From the NCBI GenBank assembly GCA_022495995.1, contig JAFEMH010002445.1, forward strand, positions 62,001 to 126,000: 64,000 nucleotides of DNA, read 5' to 3'. Every line of letters starts with the position of its first letter. Within the stretch, counting starts at the first letter, position 1. Shown here piece by piece: positions 58,186 through 64,000 of this stretch. The stretch is from Adenophora triphylla var. japonica. Taxonomy: Eukaryota; Streptophyta; Magnoliopsida; Asterales; Campanulaceae. The translations under genes were made by a program, and so were the position numbers. The notes below the pieces were generated by a model. It saw only the letters and a program-made list of their open reading frames with translations. It had not been told where the DNA came from and did not search any database.

Positions 58186-59292
58186 CATAGCGAGCCCCTC
58201 AAAATCATCCAAAATTTCGTCCCCCATGGAAATCTCGCCTTTAGCTCCCTCGAGTGTTGCCTCAAATGTCGCCATTCCAATGGAGACATCTCCGGCGACA
58301 TTCTCAACAACACCCTCAAACTCTCCAAGCCTTGGACATCATTGTCTACAATCCTCTTCAAATTCCCATTCCTATAAGCCTTCTTGAAGCTACTCCTTCC
58401 ATAGAGCTCACCTTTGCACCCCAAAAGAAAACCAAGAAACGAAAACCTCTTGATGCTTCTTCGTCATTTAGAGGTGAAGTTCGTCAACAATCCGAAAGGA
58501 TTAAGACATTATTTAGGTCTAAAATCCCATCAAACACAGTTGATTATCCTGTCGAAGTGGAAGATAGCTCAAGCTCCTCTCTCAATGTTTCGTCCGAAGA
58601 AGGTTCGGATCCAATTTTCAAAGAAACAAAGGAGCCCTCGTCTACTTCAGATGATGATGAGGAAGCATGGCTTGAGGATGAATAAACCCTAGCTCAAGCA
58701 CTGTATAGAATTGCCAAGAGACAGAAAGTTCAGACCAGTGTTGCCCCAAGTGTTGACAATCCAATGGCGACACCGGAGACAACACCAGCAGCCAAGTCCA
58801 AGCCACAGTCAAGCTCTCCATCTTATTCTCCCATCTCATGGCCTGAGGTAACTACTACTCATTCTCACGAATCCAAATCAGATTATGAATCATTTGGTTA
58901 CTATGAACGTCCATTTCTCTCGGACGAATTCTATTGTGAATCAAATTTGGATAAGTGGGTTGAAGACTCAGACAAAAGAATTCTGAATGAAAGGAACATT
59001 CATGTGAATCAGTTTAAGAGTCTATGGGTATACCAATTTCTGGAGGATAGAGATTTTTTGCCTACTGTTACTAATGTTTCATTTTATGTCGAAAGCGTGG
59101 TTAAAATTTTTTTTGCTCATCTTAGGGAGGACATAGATGATAGATCACTCCTCATTTTGGAAAAAATTTTGTTAGGGGTAAAATTTATGATTTAAATCCC
59201 TCTGTCATCAACAAATCCTTTGGCCTCCCGAGTATTGAAGATGAGTGTTTGGATGTGGAGCCTAATACTCTAGCTAGCTTTCTATTAATAAC
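58186..59292 (+). pseudogene. Copia remnant 2: copy of the 3' reading frame
   Basis: Homologous to 25798-26885: ISSPMEISPLAPSSVASNVA, TFAPQKKTKKRKPLDASSSF, the acidic Ser stretch, SKSDYESFGYYERPFL, VYQFLEDRDFLPTV and SVVKIFFAHLREDIDD. The start codon is ATA. A frameshift near 58340, a TAA at 58683-58685 and another shift near 59150 break it. Where the main copy is shifted (26530), this copy reads through, showing the two halves were one protein. It ends at 59292, where Helitron-like sequence begins. It also carries AGTGTTGCC word clusters (58253-58312, 58735-58795). Confidence 0.75.
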
Positions 59293-60362
59293 ACTAGTAT
59301 TGCACCCATGCGTTGCATAATATAAGCAAAATTTTGTTATATTAACATATTTTGTTTAAATGATGTTATATAATTATAATATATTAATTATAAGTCCAAA
59401 ATAATTTATAATAAAAAGTTAAAACTAATGAAAGTATATATAGGTTATAATAATTTAACAAATACAATGAATATTATAAATTTTGGATGCTTTTTGTATA
59501 CACATATTTCGTGATGTAAGGAACTTCAGTGATTATTCCAATAGGAATTATTAATTTAAAATATTTTTTCTTAAATGATTTATTTTACTACTTTGTTATT
59601 TTACTATTCATTATATAATTAAAAATTTGGAATACCAAGTGTATTTATGCATCTTTGCTCAAATAAATATTTTTAAAATATTCCTAAATCAAAAGTTTGA
59701 TATTCATTTATTTTTTATTCTTAAAGAACAATTCATTTGAATTTGAAGTATTCACTTTGAGAAAGAAGATAAATATTTTTATTATTCACTTTTAAACATT
59801 TAATATACGATAATAAGATAAATAGTGAAAGAAATTTAGTAAAAAATCTTTCAAAAAAAAGACAATTTTAAAACAAAAATTTCATACATTGGAGTTTATT
59901 AAGAGACAAAGTAGTAATAATTAAAACAAAATCATCTACTTAGTCAACGTCAACGTATTTAGTAGCCTTATTATGAAAACAATTGTATCGACTTTTGATT
60001 TTTTTTTTATAATTTGTATAATTTTGATATAATTAAATAAACAAAAATCTAAATTAACAACTACAATTAATACTAATGTAACATTTATCCAATTTTTTAA
60101 TGAAATAAAATCCAAAAAAAAAAATCTTAAATCAACACGAAATAATGGCTCGTCTGTCGAAAGGTGCATGACCACCATAAAGTTTTTTTTTTTTTTTTTT
60201 TTTTAGAAACGTGACATCGAAAAGTTAGCAGTCTTTTATATATTAATATTTTCATCTATATAATGTGGGGATCAATAAAATCAGTAAAATAGTAAATAAA
60301 ATAAACATGAAATAATAAAATTTCATTTATATAAAGTGGGAGATCAACAAAAAAAGTTCAGT

Positions 60363-60888
60363 CTCCCTCCATCCTATTATAAACTACACACTTACTATTT
60401 GCTTGAAAATTAAGATAAAATGTTTGTGGATTGAGTGTTTTGAGTATGGAAAATGAGGCTGTAGAAATAAAATGAGTTGTTGTTATGAGTATGATATGTG
60501 AGTCTCATTAATATAAATATAATAAACATTTCCATTCTAAAAAGTATATACTCCCTCCGTCCCACCGACTTAGGACAATTTTTCATTTTGAGTGTCTCAC
60601 TCGACTTATGACATCCCAAAATGGCAAGTTTATATTATTTTTATATTCAATGAGAATCACTTGTTATACTAATAACAACAATCTCCTAACTATGCCCCTC
60701 ATCGTTCTCTCATATTTTACTTTTCATACTCACAATATCTCCTCCACTCATTCTCTTCTCTTATTATATTAATATTTCTTAATTTATGTGTCGGAAGAGA
60801 AAATTCTAAATTGGATGAGACGGAGGGAGTAGTTTCTAGTGGGATACCATGTGAAAAAAGTATGTATTTTGTAGTGGGACAGAAGGAG
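60363..60888. mobile_element. Stowaway MITE (outer), host of a second Stowaway
   Basis: Ends CTCCCTCCATCCTATTATAA and, inverted, GTAGTGGGACAGAAGGAG, with TA at the right (60889-60890) and GT at the left. It is interrupted by the inner Stowaway at 60551-60829. Confidence 0.65.
60551..60829. mobile_element. Stowaway MITE (inner)
   Basis: 279 bp, CTCCCTCCGTCCC...GAGACGGAGGGAG inverted ends, TA duplication at 60549-60550 and 60830-60831. It lies inside the older, more diverged Stowaway. Confidence 0.82.
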
Positions 60889-61227
60889 TATATTTTTCAA
60901 AATTAAATAAATAATGTGAAAAGTATCGAATGTTGATGTTTTTTTGTTTTTTTTTTTTTGTGAAAGAAATCCATATTGATGTTAAAAATTAAAAAAAAAA
61001 GTTGACGATAAGGATCAAGAATTGATAAAAAGGATCTTGTTGAATTGAATATAAACCCAATTTTTTTGCAAGATATTTAAGTTATTTTTTTAAAAACATT
61101 TATTAGGAAAACATTAAAAAGACTCTAAACAATAGCTTCTAGAATTGTCACTATTTTGAAGAAAAAAATTTATTTTTGAAAGAAAAGCATACCAAAAGTC
61201 ACTATTCTCTTTTTATATATATATAGA

Positions 61228-61699
61228 TTTAGGGGGCTTTGCCCTTTTCGATTAAAAAATATAAAATAGATAAATAAGTAAATAAATAAAAGGTAACATT
61301 TATGTTTTGGTCCAAAAAATTTAAAAACACATGATGAAGATAATCTCATTCTTATGTAATATTTGAAATTACAATAAAATTTTAGTCTATCAGAGAAATG
61401 AATTTTATTTTATTTTTTTGAAATTAGAAATGAGGTCTCATTAAAACTGATTTACAATATTTAACTTGTCAAAGTCGTGCAGATTTAAGGTGAAATACAT
61501 GAAATAGTATTACATAGATTTCTTTCAATAGTTTGCCATATACTTTTACATATAACCAACGAGATTCAACTACTTATAAAAATAAATTATGTAGAAAGTA
61601 AAAATAAATAAGTTATAAAATAGTATTACGTAGATTTCAATTGTTATGGAATCATCTAAAGTAAAAAATAATTAATTAGGAAGCAGTAAGTATTACATA

Positions 61700-61700
<1 letters not shown>
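61228..61700. other. AT-rich non-coding stretch
   Basis: No gene or clear element seen. Confidence 0.5.

Positions 61701-61778
<78 letters not shown>
61701..61778. repeat. TA microsatellite
   Basis: About 78 bp of (TA)n, 380 bp upstream of the aspartic protease start. Confidence 0.95.
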
Positions 61779-61782
<4 letters not shown>

Positions 61783-61850
61783 TATTCTTCTTTGATTAAC
61801 ATGGTCAGACTTTTTTTTCTTTTTTATATTTCCAAAATCATATGAAATAT

Positions 61851-62084
61851 TAGGAATTAGAATTTAAATATACATAATGCTCTACTTATTTATGTAATTT
61901 ACTTTGATAAAGATGTATTTCTTTAGTAACAAATTTTCAATATCCGAGTTAAGAGAAAAGTGTTATTTAGGAATTAGAATTTAAATATACATAATGCTCT
62001 ACTTATTTATGTAATTTACTTTGACAAAGATGTATTTCTTCAGTAACAAATTTTCAATATCCGAGTAAAGAGAAAAGTGTGTCC
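61851..62084. repeat. 117-bp tandem duplication upstream of the protease gene
   Basis: Two copies starting TAGGAATTAGAATTTAAATA at 61851 and 61968, with few differences. The second copy ends about 25 bp before the TATA box at 62110, so it is part of the proximal promoter. Confidence 0.9.
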
Positions 62085-62109
62085 TTTCGTCCTCCCAATG
62101 AATATATAT

Positions 62110-62117
62110 ATATATAA
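62110..62117 (+). promoter_or_regulatory. TATA box of the aspartic protease gene
   Basis: TATATAAA followed by GGAGAGG, about 38 bp before the ATG. A very short 5' untranslated leader is implied. Confidence 0.5.
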
Positions 62118-62154
62118 AGGAGAGGTGACTAAATGATCCATTCATCACCCAAAC

Positions 62155-63510
62155 ATGGCTGGAATCAAAGCCTTGCTTGCAATCATTCTTCTACTCCTTC
62201 TAATATCCTTCTTTCACATCCCAAAAGCTTCCTCTAAACCTGATGGCTTTAGCCTAAAGCTCATTCGTGCCTCCCACAGAAATAGTACCTTTCGTGAGAG
62301 GTATAAGTCCTATGTCCATGCCTCAAAGGCCCGAGCTTCTTACTGGACTTCGTTTAATAAATCAACTGCTAACAAAACCATTCATACCGATGTGATCCAG
62401 CCTCCACTCACAAAGGAGGTAGAAAGAATCGTGGTTGAAATGAGGATAGGAACCCCAGCCCAGAAAGTATTCCTATTATTTGACACAGGGGGTTTTCTTT
62501 CGTGGACACAGTCTGCTTCTTGCACCGTATGTTTCCCCCAATCAACCGCCAAGTTCAATCCCCAACTATCCACCACCTATCGTGAAATGTCTTCTTCTGA
62601 TATCAACTGTAAGGCCCCCTTGTACACCAGAAACGGACGTCAATGCCAGTACGAATCTGAATACCTAACCGGACAGTATACCAAGGGAATTGCTTCCTAC
62701 GACACTTTTTCTTCCTTGGATAATAATCCAGCCCAAACTGCTTCCAACATACGTTTCGGGTGCTCATTGGTGTCAGCTGGTATGAGATTCCCTTCCAACA
62801 CTATATTATCTGGAGTCTTAGGAATGAGTAGGCACGCAGATTCTTTTCCCAGCCAGTTGAGCCAACATGGCGGAAAAGGCCGATTCTCTTACTGCCTCGT
62901 TGATGTCAACACAGCTCCAAGTGTGGTTAACTTGGTCACGTTTGGAGATGATATTCCGAACATCCCTGAAGGAAATCTTCAAAAGGTCCCTTTTATTGAA
63001 GACAACAATGATAATGGATGGTTTATCAATCTACTTGATATATCGGTTGGAGAAGAGCGCCTTAATCTTCCTCCAGGGACATTTGCTCGAAATCCTACTG
63101 GTAATAACGGGGGTTTACTCCTCGACACTGGTTCTCCATTCACGTTTTTAACCAGTGTCGCTTACCTTGGAATCAAATCCAAGATTCAGACGCATCTCTC
63201 ATCTGGGTACTTCATTCAAATTTCTGGCGAGTCAGATCTCTGCTATCGCTATGACCTGCTATCCCGTCAACATCTAATGGACTACTTGCAGACCATTACG
63301 TTTCATTTAGAGGACTTTGCTGAACTTGATTTGCCTGTGACAAGTGTGTACCTTTTCAATCCGGAAGATAAAACTTTCTGCCTTAATTTTCAGGAAGCCG
63401 AAAGTGATTGGCCTAACATTTTGGGATCATTGCAGCAACAGAATACGCGTTTCATCTACGATCTTAATGAAAATTCCCTGTTCTTTAAACCTGAAAAATG
63501 TGGTGGTTGA
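62155..63510 (+). CDS. Secreted aspartic protease, nepenthesin/CDR1-like (A1 family)
   Basis: 451 codons, no intron, as in CDR1-type plant genes. A hydrophobic signal peptide (residues about 4-24) is followed by a propeptide. First catalytic motif FDTGG with Asp110 (Gly where Ser is usual after DTG). Cys-rich insert at residues 123-164 typical of nepenthesin-like enzymes. The flap region around YESEYLTGQYTKGIASYDTF keeps Tyr170. Second catalytic motif LLLDTGSPFTF with Asp324. The C-terminal block NILGSLQQQNTRFIYDL and final Cys are characteristic. Likely secreted or apoplastic peptidase; CDR1-like members act in defence signalling, but the substrate is unknown. The ATG at 62155 is preceded by a TATA box and starts the signal peptide. 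The only intact host-like gene in the window. Confidence 0.9.
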   Translation: MAGIKALLAIILLLLLISFFHIPKASSKPDGFSLKLIRASHRNSTFRERYKSYVHASKARASYWTSFNKSTANKTIHTDVIQPPLTKEVERIVVEMRIGTPAQKVFLLFDTGGFLSWTQSASCTVCFPQSTAKFNPQLSTTYREMSSSDINCKAPLYTRNGRQCQYESEYLTGQYTKGIASYDTFSSLDNNPAQTASNIRFGCSLVSAGMRFPSNTILSGVLGMSRHADSFPSQLSQHGGKGRFSYCLVDVNTAPSVVNLVTFGDDIPNIPEGNLQKVPFIEDNNDNGWFINLLDISVGEERLNLPPGTFARNPTGNNGGLLLDTGSPFTFLTSVAYLGIKSKIQTHLSSGYFIQISGESDLCYRYDLLSRQHLMDYLQTITFHLEDFAELDLPVTSVYLFNPEDKTFCLNFQEAESDWPNILGSLQQQNTRFIYDLNENSLFFKPEKCGG

Positions 63511-64000
63511 TTTTCACTTTTATTAACTAGTATTATTTTATTGCCTCTGGGGCAAAAATCAAATTTGCATCAGAAACATTTATGTACTCCAATATATTAA
63601 AATCAAAAACATTTGTTGTCATGTGGGTCCTCAATATTTTTTTTGATAACTTTGTTATTGATAACGCCCGCAATCAATCATTGAGATTACGTTAATTAAC
63701 GGCCGACCAGCTATAAGTACCACATCCCGGAAATCATCTACTTCTACAATCTGGAGAACTCCTAGACATATTGGGGTCTTCCATGGACCATTCTGTAATT
63801 CATTTTAAAGCCTACAAGGCTACAAGGATCTAAGATGAAGTTTTCTAAAAGACATATTATTCGGGTGACGCAGAGCAATATCGTAGGCCGTTGGGCCGGT
63901 GTAACACATATACTCTGATTGTTAAGAAATTTAGTAATACTCACGCAATCAAAGACAACAATCAAACGCACCCACACCAATATATGGAAGAACACACGCA
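63511..64000. other. 3' flank of the protease gene
   Basis: No second gene is supported. A 77-codon minus-strand frame (63762-63995) has no recognisable domain. No canonical AATAAA close to the stop codon was seen. Confidence 0.5.

Larger units (their letters stand above)
59294..61227 (-). mobile_element. Possible Helitron, minus strand, containing nested MITEs
   Basis: At 59294-59297, CTAG next to TATTGCACCCATGCGTTGCA resembles a decayed Helitron 3' hairpin and CTRR end on the minus strand. The matching 5' TC end may be TCTATATATATAT read from 61227, preceded by A. The right flank does not restore the copia sequence, so this right end is uncertain. The interior is AT-rich without helicase. 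Confidence 0.35.

Noticed and set aside
63762..63995. 77-codon minus-strand frame; considered a NAC-like fragment
   Set aside because: Only a superficial resemblance (MNYRMVHGRP); no consistent subdomain order.

Overview
The window is repeat-dense nuclear DNA of a flowering plant, most likely a eudicot. Evidence: chromovirus, SIRE-like and Ogre/Tat-like LTR retrotransposons, a plant LINE, a FAR1/MULE transposase relic, Helitron ends, Stowaway and Harbinger-type MITEs, a plant mobile domain (PMD) gene, spliceosomal introns, and one intact single-exon plant aspartic protease gene. I cannot name the species. Almost all of the window is transposable elements nested in each other; the only convincing intact host gene is at 62155-63510.

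Left block (1-35051). The host sequence carries the 3' end of a Helitron (helicase relic 34469-34833, terminus 35022-35051). A Ty3/gypsy chromovirus (Tekay/Del-like) sits in it as a three-LTR composite, 1295-34231: truncated LTR1, partial pol, full LTR2, gag-PR-RT-RH-IN, full LTR3. Its PR/RT junction is split by a 20.5-kb SIRE-like Ty1/copia element (8510-29049, TSD GGGTT). That element is split between protease and integrase by a 10-kb non-autonomous Ogre/Tat-like element on the minus strand (11600-21620, TSD GTGAC). The copia element also has a large extra 3' reading frame (25798-27608) with a domain resembling the 'putative plant transposon protein' family.

Middle block (35052-42448). Exon-like remains of an En/Spm-type (Ptta) protein are broken by a foldback element. 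A 169-bp mini-Helitron candidate follows, then a TA microsatellite split by a small gag-only LTR element (38083-39790), a Stowaway MITE, and a decayed MULE/FAR1 transposase.

Right block (42449-61227). A 5'-truncated LINE (minus strand) is split by a second Ogre/Tat-like element (44630-55924, TSD GTAGG). This second element keeps a gag relic in its own sense and carries, in antisense, a four-exon PMD gene with one single-base break. Beyond the LINE lie remains of a second SIRE-like copia element (PPT, LTR with a Harbinger-type MITE inside, 3' reading frame) and an AT-rich stretch with a possible Helitron end and two nested Stowaways.

Right end (61228-64000). A TA microsatellite and a 117-bp tandem duplication lie upstream of the aspartic protease gene.

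The pattern I find most unusual is that several unrelated elements each carry a private short palindromic or inverted word repeated in clusters around their LTR promoter or leader. In the copia element the word recurs across LTR, gag-pol and 3' reading frame, in different reading frames. The Ogre/Tat-like elements also share arrays of small conserved hairpins.
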